Assembly: GCA_015143295.1 (NCBI GenBank)
Contig: CM026564.1
Location: 12,512,416-12,576,415, forward strand
Origin: Tetracentron sinense
Taxonomy: Eukaryota; Streptophyta; Magnoliopsida; Trochodendrales; Trochodendraceae
Length of the DNA: 64,000 nt
Reading direction: 5' to 3'
Below the pieces are notes generated by a model. That model did no database searches, was not told where the DNA came from, and saw only the letters and a list, made by a program, of their open reading frames with translations. Positions 30,296 to 41,490 of the stretch are shown here, in pieces (positions within the stretch are counted from its first letter, which is position 1; each line of letters starts with the position of its first letter). A program made the translations under genes and the position numbers.

Positions 30296-31544
30296 ATGAG
30301 GCAGGGCACGCGGGGTCGTGGACCACACACCAGAGCTTTATCTTCTTCCAGAGATGAGGATGAGCAGCCGGACCTCTCTCAGGTCTTAGGCTCTATTGCT
30401 GAAACACTCGCCATACTGGCGGCTCGGCAAGCTATACCATCGTCGGTGGCACCTACTCCACCGCCCGCAGCTCCAGTACATTGTACCGCTGGAGTTGAGG
30501 CATTCAGGAGATTGAGGCCTCCACCCTTCCATGGGGGTGTGGACCCTCTTGCTGCGGAGGCATGGATCCTCCAGATGGAGAAGATCTTTACGGTCCTCTC
30601 ACCTACAGAGGAGGAGAGAGTAGCATGGGCAGCTTTCATGCTAGAAGGCGAAGCCCACCATTGGTGGTTGTCCGCACTAAGGACGAGAGATTTGACCATG
30701 CAGGGTCTACCTTGGACTTGGGAGGAGTTCAAGGATACTTTTTACAAGAAGTATTTTCCGATTGGAGCACGGGAAAAGAAAGAGAGGGAATTCATCAACC
30801 TTGAGCAAGGTTCGATGTCTGTGGCCGCTTATGAGGCCAAGTTCTCGGAGCTATCACGCTTCGCGACTCACATGGTTGCCACCGAGGCAATGAAGGCGAG
30901 GAGGTTTGAGCAAGGACTCAAGGATGTCATCATGGAGAAAGTATCGGTCTTTAGGCACGCCACTTACGCTGAAGTGGTGGATAAAGCCTTGTTGGTTGAG
31001 ACCAATTCAGAGACCGTGTCCAAGAAGAGAGAATTGGCAAGAGGCCAATCTAGTGGTTCGGTACCTTTAGAGAGGTGGGCCCGGACTGGTCCTTATCAGT
31101 ATGCATGGCCAGCACCACAGATGAGGCCGACTTATGCGCCTCCAGCACCCCGGCAGTATGTGCCACATGCACCTCGACCTCAGGCTCTTCCGGGCCCACA
31201 GCCAGTTACACCTCAGGCAGCGAGGTATACACCACCTTCGGCCCCTCCGGCTTACACATATAAGGTCTGCACTTCATGCGGCAAAAGGCATCTGGCAGGA
31301 GATTGCCGAAGAGCATTTGGTGGATGTTATCATTGCGGTTGCCAGGGCCACATGATCAGGGATTGCCCTAGCCGACATTCACCAGGCCAGTCTCAGGGGA
31401 TTAGGCCCCCAGCACACCTAGCAGGATCATATCAGGCATCATCTCAGACTACCCGGTCTACACCTCAGTCTCGCCAGGTGAACCAGGGGTGAGTTTTTGC
31501 CTTGACAGAGGGTGATGCGCTTGCATCTGACGATGTGGTGCAAG
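30296..31544 (+). CDS. gag: gag of Tekay-2 (Gag exon), with TGA near its end
   Basis: Gag forms the virus-like particle and binds RNA. ATG at 30296; the basic start M-R-Q-G-T-R-G-R-G matches Tekay-1. The retrotransposon Gag core spans residues about 65-215 (R-L-R-P-P-P-F, A-W-I-L-Q-M-E-K, W-W-L, Y-F-P, L-E-Q-G-S-M-S-V). Then come a Pro-rich linker and two Cys/His knuckles: C-T-S-C...H...C, and the standard C-Y-H-C-G-C-Q-G-H-M-I-R-D-C at residues 344-357. TGA at 31490-31492 ends the unspliced frame at 398 residues; Tekay-1 has AGG at the corresponding place. Beyond the TGA the frame stays open for 17 codons to the splice donor after 31544 and continues into pol after splicing. The TGA may be a mutation or, less likely, a read-through stop. 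Confidence 0.88.
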
Positions 31545-31686
31545 GTACGCGTTGGAGTTATTTCTTTATTCGTGATTGTTATGTTATGTTTTATTCCATG
31601 TGTACGTACTTGGTATGCTATATATATATATACCTATGTGTATACACTGTTGATGCTTGAATTGACGTGATTAGCAAAAATTTCAG
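31545..31686 (+). other. GT-AG intron between gag and pol (Tekay-2)
   Basis: Starts GTACGC after GTGCAAG and ends AAATTTCAG before GAACCC; 142 bp. It contains in-frame stops and a TATATATA core (31620-31632). Removing it joins gag (phase 1 after 31544) to the pol frame with no shift, giving Val-Val-Gln-Gly-Thr-Leu-Leu. Same site as in Tekay-1. Confidence 0.75.
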
Positions 31687-34600
31687 GAACCCTACTAGTC
31701 AATGAGTATTTGGCCCAAGTGTTGATTGATACCGGGTCTACTCATTCGTTTGTCTCGCCGAGTTTTTCAGAAGGCTTTTCTGTGGAGCCTAGTCAGCTAA
31801 AACCGGAGTTAGCCATTTCGACTCCGCTCGGCAAAACAGTATTGGCAGATAAAGTATATAGAAATAGCGTGGTCCAAGTTGGAAGCCACGAGTTGGCGGT
31901 TGATCTCATCGTCCTTGGATTCCAAGACTTTGATGTTATATTGGGAATGGATTGGTTAGCAGCACATCATGGGCATGTAGCTTGCTTTGAGAAAATGGTA
32001 CTCTTCAAGCCAGTTGAAGGAAAACCATTCCACTTTCACGGGTTGAAAAGCAGATCTATTGCTCGTTTTGCGGCGTTGAGCTTAGCTAACCCCGAGGCAA
32101 AGGACTCATCGACTATTCCGGTTGTGAGTGAGTTCCTGGATGTATTTCCAGAGGAGATGCCAGGATTGCCTCCAGACAGGGAGATTGAGTTTATGATCGA
32201 GCTTGCACCAGGCACAGCTCCTGTTTTCAGGGCTCCGTATAGAATGGCCCCTATTGAACTCAAAGAGTTAAAGACTCAGTTGGAAGAATTACAAAGCCTT
32301 GGCTTCATTCGACCAAGTGTCTCACCGTGGGGTGCCCCAGTGTTGTTTGTTAAGCAGAAAGATGGCTCGATGCGGATGTGTGTCGATTACCGGCAATTGA
32401 ACAAAGTCACTATAAAGAATAGGTATCCATTGCCTAGGATTGACGACTTGTTCGATCAGTTGAAGGGAGCGAGATTTTTCTCGAAGATAGATCTTCGATC
32501 GGGTTATCACCAGTTGAAGATTAAGGTGGAAGATGTTCCCAAAACTGCTTTCAGGACTCGGTATGGACACTACGAGTTCTTGGTGATGCCTTTTGGACTC
32601 ACGAACGCGCCGGCAGCCTTTATGGATTTGATGAACCGGGTGTTCCGGCCATATCTTGATAGGTGCGTGATTGTATTTGTTGATGACATTTTGGTCTATT
32701 CCCAGACACGGGAAGATCACACACGCGACCTATGCCTTGCTTTAGAAATTCTAAGAGAACACAAGCTATACGCCAAACTTAGCAAGTGTGAGTTTTGGTT
32801 GGAAGAGGTGGCATTCCTAGGCCACGTTGTTTCTGCAGAAGGTATCTCGGTAGATCCGAAGAAGATCGAAGCAGTTATGAGTTGGGCGAGGCCCAAGAGT
32901 GTTACTGAGATACGCAGTTTTCTTGGATTGGTAGGCTACTACAGGAGATTCGTAGAAGGTTTCTCTAGCCTTGCAGCACCGCTCACTTACCTGACAAGGA
33001 AGAACGCCAAGTTTGTATGGAGTGATAAGTGCGAGATCAGTTTCACGGAACTGAAGAAGAGGCTTACTACAGCCCCGGTCCTTACTGTGCCATCTGGACC
33101 TTTTGGGTATGAGGTGTATAGTGATGCCTCACACGTTGGACTTGGGTGTGTACTCATGCAGCACAAGAAAGTCATTGCCTATGCATCAAGGCAGTTGAAG
33201 GAGCATGAGAAGAATTATCCCATGCACGACTTGGAGCTTGCGGCGGTCGTGTTTGCACTTAAGATTTGGCGTCATTACCTTTATGGGGTGGGGTTCTATG
33301 TATTTACCGATCACAAGAGCCTCAAGTACCTCTTTTCCCAAAAGGAGCTGAATCTAAGGCAAAGGCGTTGGATGGAATTTCTGAAGGACTATGATTGTAC
33401 CATTCAATACCACCCAGGTAAGGCGAATGTTGTGGTTGATGCTTTGAGTAGAAGACCTCAAGGGTTGTTAGCACATATGTTGGTTCAAGAATGGAAGCTA
33501 CCAGAAGATTTGGCAAATCTGGACATCAGTGTGAATGACTCTGTCCGTGGTCCTACCTTGGCAAATGTTACAGTTCGGTCGTACATTATAGATTTGATCC
33601 AAGAATATCAAGCCATGGATGCTGAATTGTTGGCTTATCGGGACAAGGAAGTTGCTAAGGGTAGTGAGGACTTCTCTCTCACTAGTCGGGGTGCTATCAC
33701 ATTCAAGGGAAGACTGTGCGTCCCAGCCAATGCAGATTTTCGAAGAGAAATTTTGGATGAAGCACACCGTTCGAAGTACACAGTGCATCCAGGGGGTACA
33801 AAGATGTACCGGAACCTCAAGAGTCACTTTTGGTGGTGGAAGATGAAGAGGAAGGTTGCGGAATATGTAGCACGGTGCTTAGTGTGCCAACAGGTAAAAG
33901 CAGAACACATGCGGCCCGCCGGTCTATTGCATTCTCTTCCTATTCCCGAGTGGAAATGGGAGAACATATCCATGGATTTTATAGTTGGCTTGCCAAAGAC
34001 GGCAAGGGGCCCAGATGCAATTTGGGTTGTAGTAGACCGTCTGACGAAGTCTGCGCACTTCTTACCTTACCGAACTACTTTCAACTCTAGCCAGTTGGCC
34101 GCTCTATACATCAAGGAAGTAGTGAGGTTACACGGAGTGCCCGTCAGTATTGTGTCAGATCGGGATCCAAGATTCACGTCAAGATTTTGGAAAAGTTTCC
34201 AAGAGGCTATGGGTTCCCGACTTGATTTCAGCACCGCTTTTCATCCACAGACGGATGGACAAACCGAGAGAGTGAACCAAGTCATTGAAGACATGCTTCG
34301 GGCTTGTATGTTGGATTTCAGAGGCAGTTGGGAGGAGCACTTGCCTTTGGTTGAATTTGCCTATAATAACAGCTATCAGGCAAGTATTCAAATGGCACCA
34401 TTTGAGGCCTTGTATGGGCGAAGTTGTAGGTCTCCTCTCTATTGGGATGAGGTAGGAGAAAGGAAAGTACTTGGTCCGGAGTTGATTGAGCAAACTGCAA
34501 ACACAGTTAAGATCATTCGGGATCGATTGAAAGCCGCTCAAGATCGCCAGAAAAGCTATGCGGACACACGCCGTAGGGACTTGGAATTTCAAGTAGGGGA

Positions 34601-35012
34601 TCAAGTCTTTGTGAAAGTATCTCCTAGCAAAGGAATCATGAGATTTAGAAAGCGAGGCAAGCTCAGTCCTCGGTATGTTGGGCCTTTTGAGATTATCACA
34701 CGGGTTGGTGAAGTTGCTTATCGAGTAGCTCTCCCACCTCACATGGCCGCAGTTCACAACGTCTTCCATGTGTCTATGCTTCGGAAGTACATTGCGGATC
34801 CTTCGCATGTCATAGACTTGGAACCGTTGGAGATTCGAGAGGATCTCACCTTGATTGAAAAGCCGGTTCAGATTTTGGATCGAAGAGATCAGGTACTTCG
34901 CAACAAGACAATCCCTTTGGTTCTTGTACAATGGCAACACCATGCTCGGGAAGAAGCTACGTGGGTGCGTGAAGCCGAAGTCAAAGCAAAGTACCCAGAA
35001 TTATTTGAATGA
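31687..35012 (+). CDS. pol: pol of Tekay-2: protease, RT, RNase H, integrase, chromodomain-like tail
   Basis: Open from the splice acceptor to TGA at 35010-35012, 1100 codons counted from 31710, with no stop or shift. There is no convincing ATG at the start, consistent with expression by splicing from gag. Numbered from 31710: retropepsin D-T-G at 7-9; RT about 150-400 with F-V-D-D at 323-326; RNase H acidic residues D472, E509, D534; integrase H/H/C/C zinc finger from about 686 (H-R-S-K-Y-T-V-H then C-L-V-C); catalytic D756, D817, E853 with 35 residues between the last two; G-P-F at 991-993; and a C-terminal segment with [11 protein letters not shown] and E-E-A-T-W, typical of the chromodomain-like tail of Tekay/Del elements, which in that clade is thought to guide integration to chromatin. 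All key catalytic residues are present, so the enzymes look functional. Confidence 0.92.
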
Positions 35013-35113
35013 GTTTCTGTATGAAGTCTGTATATGACTTGTAGTTTTGTTTTGATTTGTAATGCTAGTATTGTCTGACTTTCGAGGATGAAATTTTTGT
35101 AAGGGGGGGAGGA
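35013..35113 (+). other. 3' UTR and polypurine tract of Tekay-2
   Basis: About 100 bp after pol; GTAAGGGGGGGAGGA at 35099-35113 directly precedes the 3' LTR and would prime plus-strand synthesis. Confidence 0.85.
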
Positions 35114-35499
35114 TGTAGAGCCCCAGACCTTTTCATGCTTAATACATGACACTTTCGTTGTCATTTTCCATTTTTAAGAGGTATAATTAATAAATAAGGA
35201 GGAAATTGGAAATTTCAAAACGTCAGAAATGTTCCTTTTCGAAGTACGAACACGACGCAAGTTGAATAGTCAAAATCGGATGAACGAGTCAAAAGATATG
35301 GCCAAAACAGTATGAACCTGTAGGAAATCGTAGCTCGGAAGGCACTAAGGACGTGCTCTGACGTCGTACTCTGATAACGTAGCACAGACAACGTACTCTG
35401 ATAACGTATACTGTGTGCATCCGTTGTACAGCTCACAACAGGCACGTTGTATAACTCACCACGGGCACGCTGTACATAAGACAACGGACAACGAGCTCA

Positions 35500-35845
35500 G
35501 CACTATTCACAGCACCACGAGTTGGCACTATTCACAGCACCACGAGTTGGCACTATTCACAGCACCACGAGTTGGCACTATTCATAGCACCACGAGTTGG
35601 CACTATTCACAGCACCACGAGTTGGCACTAATCACAGCACCACGAGTTGGCACTATTCACAGCACCACGAGTTGGCACTATTCACAGCACCACGAGTTGG
35701 CACTATTCACAGCACCACGAGTTGGCACTATTCACAGCACCACGAGTTGGCACTATTCACAGCACCACGAGTTGGCACTATTCACAGCACCACGAGTTGG
35801 CACTATTCACAGCATCACGAGTTGGCACCGTTCACAGCACAATGA
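35500..35845. repeat. 25-bp tandem array in the Tekay-2 3' LTR
   Basis: About 14 units of the CACGAGTTGGCACTATTCAC type, two full units more than in the 5' LTR. A long open frame (35415-35918) over it is a by-product of the repeat. Confidence 0.92.
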
Positions 35846-37286
35846 GTTCGGCACTCGTGTTTTTTACAGAAATTTAGTAAGGGTATTATGGTCTTTTGTC
35901 AGTTCACTCTTACCTTAAGAGTTTAACCCGAGCCTTTAGGGCATCATTCAACACTTAGAGAGTTTGAGAGAATAGAAGAAAGAGGAGAAGGCGATTCCAA
36001 TCTAGGGTTTCCATTTTGGAGAGAAATCAAAGGGTTTTGAGACCCTAGATCAACCTCAAGCCCGTTTTCTTCAAGATTTCGGTGCAAGCATTCGTGGAGC
36101 TCGTGAATCAAGCTAGGGCAGCAACTCACAGCCATTTGGAAAGAGGGTTTCTTCCTCATTTCTTCAAGGTCGGTACTTTTTACTACCCTCCTAGTTATAG
36201 TTCCTCTTCTCCCTCTATTTCTTTTGATTTTTCTTTCATTTACACATGTACTATGAGATGGATGAATGGTGAATGGTGAATGGTAAATGGTAAATGGTGA
36301 ATGGTGAATGGAGATGTAAGGGGCGATTGGATGCCAGTGGTTGTGTGGTGATGATTAAAACGGGGAAGGGCATTGTTCCAATAATAAACATACATGTATG
36401 ATTGAGTAAAACCATCTAGAAAAGCATGTTGTAGGGTAAATCCATAATGAACACACCATGTTTGATGAAATGCCAAGGTGAATACAGTAAGCTGTAAATT
36501 AGGAAATGCATGCCTAATAAATTCTGAATATTGCTAGGGCCTATGATAGTGTGTTTCCTGTTTTTCCTAAATGCTATGAATATTGAATTGTTTAATCTTT
36601 GACGCTATATGTGTTGTGAAATTACCCAATGTTCATGTTTAAATTTAAATGCACGTATGTACACGGTTCCCACGAGCACGGCATGCATGGCATGATTTAT
36701 CGAGGTTTACAAGAACGCGGTTAGAGGTGGGACATATCCTACGATATGTTTTACCTCGCTTTTCACAAGAAGACAAGAACCAACATTCCACGAGGGGTCT
36801 CCCCTCACTCACAAGTGCATATCATGAAGAAGGGCCTCCCTTCCCTCGCAAGTACATACATATCATAAAGAAGGGTCTCCCTTCCCTCGCAAGTGCATTG
36901 CATAAAGAAGGGTCTCCCTTCCCTCTCAAGGCATCTCACAAGTGCATTTCACAAGAGAATCTCACAAATTACATGATCACAAGCAAGCACGCATGACATG
37001 CATGACATGACACGACATACGAGAATCAAGCAAGATAGACAAGACAAGATTTCAAGTACGAAAAGAGATTTCAAGTCAAGTCAAGTGCACGATGTTTTCA
37101 AGAGGATTTATCAGCTTTCTACGAATTTCAAGCATGATTATAAACTGCTTTACTTCCTTGTATGATATGAATTGTTTCCATTTGACATATATGAATTGCT
37201 CCTGATCATGTGTTTCCATTTCTATGCTATAATTGTTGGTTAGTATTTAGTACCCGCTGAGTATTCCATGCTCAGCTATACTTCTT

Positions 37287-37406
37287 ATGTCGGCAGGTTC
37301 TGAGGGAGCTGCTGCTCCATTTGATGTTTGTGCTCCTGGTCCATGGGTGGAAGAGGAGTACGTCGAGGAGCCTTTGGAGGAACCTCCCGTAGAGGGTTAT
37401 CAGTAG
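37287..37406 (+). CDS. Conserved LTR micro-ORF (Tekay-2 3' LTR)
   Basis: Identical in length and reading to 29509-29628. Here it lies downstream of pol, so if expressed it could come from a short 3' transcript or read-through. The preceding hairpin is at 37256-37276. Confidence 0.45.
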   Translation: MSAGSEGAAAPFDVCAPGPWVEEEYVEEPLEEPPVEGYQ

Positions 37407-37711
37407 GTGGTGATTAGATTCTGAGTGGATTAGCTGTGGGTGAGATGAGAGTTAGATTTATGTATTTTGGCGGGCATGTCCGCACTTTCGTATGGATTGC
37501 TTTTTGTATAAACTTGGATTTGTTTATGTATATACATAGAGGTTTGGTAGTCTTCCGCTGTGCTATGTTAGAGTATGTTTCCGCTGTTTATATCCTCTAT
37601 TGTATATGCTCTGTGGGTTTTTGCAGGTTGGGTTATCAAGCAAGTCATGAAATCCATGATTAGTCGTCCAAAGTTCACTCTAACTCCTAGGGTGGGTTTT
37701 GGGTCGCGACA

Positions 37712-37716
37712 GATAC
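37712..37716. repeat. Target-site duplication of Tekay-2, right copy
   Basis: GATAC, matching 27389-27393. Confidence 0.92.
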
Positions 37717-38088
37717 AGTTCGATTCTCATATTATAGTAAGATACAGAATATTAAAATAGTAAGTAATATCATAAATCGTGACCCAAGGTCACGTAGTGT
37801 AATGACGCCAAAACCCTACCTTGGTCATAATGGGACTTTGGGTCCGCTACATTATTTATCTCTACTTGACTTCAATAACAATAAGGTAAAACTAAAAGAT
37901 AATTCTTCCAAAATAGCAACTATTAAATTCTTTTAATATAAAACATCTCATCCGCTATATCATAAACCAATATAAATCCAACTTCATAAACATGAACTAA
38001 AATACCATCTACTAAAAGATTTAAGTCTCATACAACTCTCATTAAACAACTGAAAATGAAACTAATAATACGGAAACCTATCAAGGTC

Positions 38089-38283
38089 CTAACCTCCCTC
38101 AACCAAGGAGTCGCCTTTCTCAACTTCTTCTTGATAGTCATCCTCAATCTTAGGAGTAGCTGGAAGCTCCTGTGCTAAGCCTGAGAACAATAACAGGTCG
38201 ACTGAGCATTGAAAACACTCAGCAAATATCCAAACTAACCAACAATAGCAATAACACATATACATGATCAATATCCAATTCAT
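38089..38283 (-). CDS. Diverged conserved LTR micro-ORF (LTR-C)
   Basis: 64-codon frame with ATG at the complement of 38281-38283 and TAG at 38089-38091. The shared part follows TTCTCAG (complement of 38181-38187) and reads P-K-I-E-D-D-Y-Q-E-E, in which Trp is replaced by Lys but the acidic-Tyr core is kept. Confidence 0.3.
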   Translation of the reverse strand: MNWILIMYMCYCYCWLVWIFAECFQCSVDLLLFSGLAQELPATPKIEDDYQEEVEKGDSLVEGG

Positions 38284-39738
38284 GTGATAATTACATAATC
38301 AATAACAATTCCATATAACATGTACATAATCAGAGTGCAGAAACATGTGAACATATCCTGTCATCATCTTGACTCTTGGACTTATAGTATTAGTTTCATG
38401 CATGCTTGTTTTCCCATCAAAATAGTCTTCTAGGTCTTTGTATTAAATCCATTGAGGTGCATCGACAGAAGCATAAATCCTTAAAGCTCTTGGATATCAA
38501 ATGCCCGTGATAACTATCCAAGACTTGAAATCCTATCCATGGTAGCATCAACGATTACCAGAGCTACTTGAAATTCACAACACTTGTAAGATTATGCAGT
38601 GTTCTTGTACTTGTTCTTGTTCTTGTACTTATTCTAGTTCTTATTTTTGTACATGTTTTTGTTTTTGTACTTATTCTTATACTTCATGCACGTTAATTCT
38701 TGTACTTGTATTTTAGTGTCTGGGGTCCATGTAGTACCCGTGTCATGCTTGTGTACTGGTGAGACTTGTAAACTACCACACATGTGAACTTGTGCTTGAG
38801 TATCGTAATTAATATTTGAACTTATTATCGCCTAGATTTTCATCTTCTGCCAAGAAACTCCACTAGCTTACATCTCCCTAGTTAGAGAATTCCCGATGTG
38901 AAGGACTTCTTCTTGGCTTTGGCCTATTTGAATGTCGATCACCATACACTATAAATAGGTCATAATTTATCATAACAAACCACAATATGATAATAAGCTA
39001 GTTTAATAGTTTCAATAACATCATTTAGACATTTAGCATTCCAAGCCTTAAATTAACACATTCAATCGTTTATTATGGCACAATACCCTTCCTCCATTTT
39101 CAACATTCCATCATCCATTTCAATCCATCCATAAGCCATGATTTTGCCATCAAACCCATCTACCGTCATTTCCATTCATCAACGACCCATACTCATTCCA
39201 TTAAACTCATCCTTCATCATTTCCATCCATCTATATTTAAGATAACCATATCAATTAATAATAAATAACATCTACCCTTTTCATCATATTAAATAAAATT
39301 CCTAAATATTTCAATACTCCATTTTCAGTTTCACATTCAATAATCTTCCCAAAATCATGAAAGAAATTCAATAATTTTACTTTAATCATGCTAAAGTTCA
39401 ATAATCTTATCTTGATCATAATAAATCACTCAATAATATTTAATAGAGTTAGATTAGAGAGGATATCGACCTTCAGAATCTTTCCCTTAAACCCAAATCG
39501 CTAGATGAAGCTCCTTGGAGCTTTGGGGTTGATCTCCAAGCTAAACTTCTACTTCTCCAAGCAAATTCCTTCTCTTCCAAGCCAAATCCTCTTGAAACCC
39601 TAGGTTTTTCCCAAATCTCTCTCAAATTAGGTTAGAAACTCTTTAGATCCTAAAACCCTCGAACTAGAAGTGCTTTTATAGTCTAGGGGTTTAAAACTCT
39701 TATTTTCGTAACTTTTTAAAAATTCCTGTGCACGACTA

Positions 39739-39861
39739 CGATCGATCGCATCACTCTAGTGCGATCGATCATACACAGGTGCTATCTATCGCAAATGGCA
39801 CAGAGATTTTTCCAAATTTATGGGTTCAGTGGGTCGATCATAGTTTACCTACGATCGATCA
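39739..39861. promoter_or_regulatory. CGATCGATCG cluster upstream of the LTR-C TATA box
   Basis: ACGATCGATCGCA, TGCGATCGATCA, GGTCGATCA and ACGATCGATCAC over about 120 bp, 60-190 bp upstream of CTATAAAAG on the minus strand. Confidence 0.5.
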
Positions 39862-40405
39862 CAGCTAGCATAGTTTCTATTTTCTCAACAGCAACAACAC
39901 CCACACCCTTTCCTCCTCAGCATCAACCAATCAACATGCTTATTTTCTTTTAAAACATTTAAGTAAATATTTTTTTTAATTAAAATAAGAAAGTACCCCC
40001 CATTTGGATTCAATAAAAAATATTAGAAAATCCAATTCCTAATAAATCAAAAACTCATTTTCTAGTTTTAGGCTAAAAACTAAAAATCTCGTCATCGTAA
40101 GATTTTCAATAGTCGAGTTAACCCCTCTATACTTAATAATAAAATCTCATAAAATCAAATATGTTTATTTAATCCATAAAAATCTATTTTCAGGAGAAAT
40201 TATCTCCAAATTCGACAATTTATGATTTTGCTAAAACCACACCCTTCCTATAATTTATGAAATTCCTACACTTAGTCATTTTAAATTTTTTACTTAAGAT
40301 AATTAAGGAAAAAGGCATCATATATATTAAAATACATCTTTGACCATTTAAATCCTTATTAATTGTATTGCTGACATAAAAGAAAGTTTGGGTCACTACA
40401 CGCAG

Positions 40406-40814
40406 GGTTATTTCACCCTATTTGGGGTCTTCAACCCCTAAGTGTTTTCCAATGTTGAGTTCATCCAATCATTGTTCACGATACCAGGGTACCGTTCCAG
40501 ATAACTGCTCACGTTTTATCCTTAAATCCACAGACTCAATTATCAACCAACCAGGACTTCTCTCAATTACAACCAAACCTTGGGTATCTGACCCAATTAA
40601 CCTTAAATTTGTATATTCAACGCATAACCTAGGCGTTCACCCGTTGACTACCAGGGAAAACTCCTGTGACATGAACCACTGCTAGGAACAACACCTTTGA
40701 CATATCACACTCTGCCAGGAACAACACCTCTGACATATCACTTTATATCATTACAACAGTGAGAACACTTGGTGTCCCCCCCACCTGAACCAATATGGGA
40801 CTTTGGATCATAAC
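40406..40814. other. Spacer, no gene
   Basis: About 410 bp. A short duplication (AGGAACAACACCT...GACATATCAC) occurs at about 40683-40742. Nothing else recognised. Confidence 0.5.
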
Positions 40815-41490
40815 TGTCGCACCCCAAAATCCCACCTTGGAGTTAGGTGAGACTTTCGACACGACTAACCTGAATCTTGACAAACCATCCTGCAAAATGT
40901 ACAAGGTATATATGTAGCGGAAGTCTAAATCAAATGCAGAAGCATAAATTAACTTTTTCTTTTCTATACATAACCGGTATTCCAAGTTATATCATCCATA
41001 TCTAGTGTAGGAGTGGCCATGCCCACTCATCAAAAATACAAAATACAAAAGATTCTCTCCCTGACTCTCTCTCAGTAGTAATCCTAGTAAGACCAGATGT
41101 CTACATCCCTAGCCTACACTCGAGGCTCAGCTGCAAGCTCAAAAGGAAGCTCCTCCTCACCATAGTCCTCCTCGACCCACAGATTAAGAGCACAAATGTC
41201 GAATGGTGTACCTATCGACATAAAATGTATGACTGATCATGGAATACTCAACGAGTACAAGCTACTAGCTAACAATAGTAATAACATAACAAATTCATGG
41301 TTCTAATTTAAATGACATAAATTTACATGACATGCATGAGACTAAATGCAAAAACCCGTATAAACTCCGTGACATAATTCATACTTATTCATGAAAATAT
41401 CATTTCATGTTTCAAAACATGTTTGCCATTCTTAAAACCAATTCTTGTCTTGTTTTTGTCTCGTGAGAATCATTCTTGTCTTGTCTTGTT
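40815..41490 (-). mobile_element. Truncated chromovirus-type LTR (LTR-D)
   Basis: Begins TGTCGCACCCC on the plus strand. Contains the reversed micro-ORF (41114-41221), a changed hairpin (TGATCATGGAATACTCA) and CTTGTCTTGT runs as in LTR-A. It stops abruptly at about 41490, where SIRE-like sequence begins. Confidence 0.7.
41114..41221 (-). CDS. Conserved LTR micro-ORF (LTR-D)
   Basis: ATG at the complement of 41219-41221, 35 codons, TAG at 41114-41116. Reads M-S-I-G, P-F-D-I-C-A-L, L-W-V-E-E-D-Y-G-E-E. In the core, Val and Tyr codons differ from Tekay-2 (GTC for GTG, TAT for TAC). Confidence 0.45.
   Translation of the reverse strand: MSIGTPFDICALNLWVEEDYGEEELPFELAAEPRV

Larger units (their letters stand above)
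27394..37711 (+). mobile_element. Tekay-2: complete, nearly intact chromovirus (Ty3/gypsy)
   Basis: A 10.3-kb element with exact GATAC duplications and LTRs of 2540 and 2598 bp. The length difference is explained by two more 25-bp units and three more 7-bp units in the 3' LTR, minus a 13-bp partial unit. Order: LTR, initiator-Met primer site, leader, gag, intron, pol, polypurine tract, LTR. LTR sequence is otherwise almost identical, so this is the youngest complete element here. The only coding lesion seen is one TGA near the end of gag. Confidence 0.93.
35114..37711 (+). repeat. 3' LTR of Tekay-2
   Basis: 2598 bp, same ends as the 5' LTR. The 25-bp array is at 35500-35845 (about 14 units), and the 7-bp GAATGGT/AAATGGT run at 36263-36309 has three more units than in the 5' LTR. 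Confidence 0.93.
37793..40405 (-). mobile_element. Solo LTR-C with target duplications
   Basis: The LTR body 37798-40400 (2603 bp) starts TGTAATGACGCC and ends GGTCACTACA on the plus strand, flanked by CGTAG (37793-37797) and CGCAG (40401-40405), one transition apart. No internal region, so it is a solo LTR left by recombination between the two LTRs. Orientation is from the reversed hairpin (about 38200) and micro-ORF. It has a TATA box (complement of 39673-39681) and a CGATCGATCG cluster at 39739-39861. A distinct, older family than Tekay-1 or Tekay-2. Confidence 0.75.

Noticed and set aside
34179..34943. 254-codon reverse-strand frame
   Set aside because: Lies antisense to the intact integrase region of Tekay-2 pol and has no domain.
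35415..35918. 167-codon open frame with repeated H-Y-S-Q-H-H-E-L-A
   Set aside because: It is the 25-bp tandem array read through; absence of stops is a property of the unit, and two other frames are open as well.
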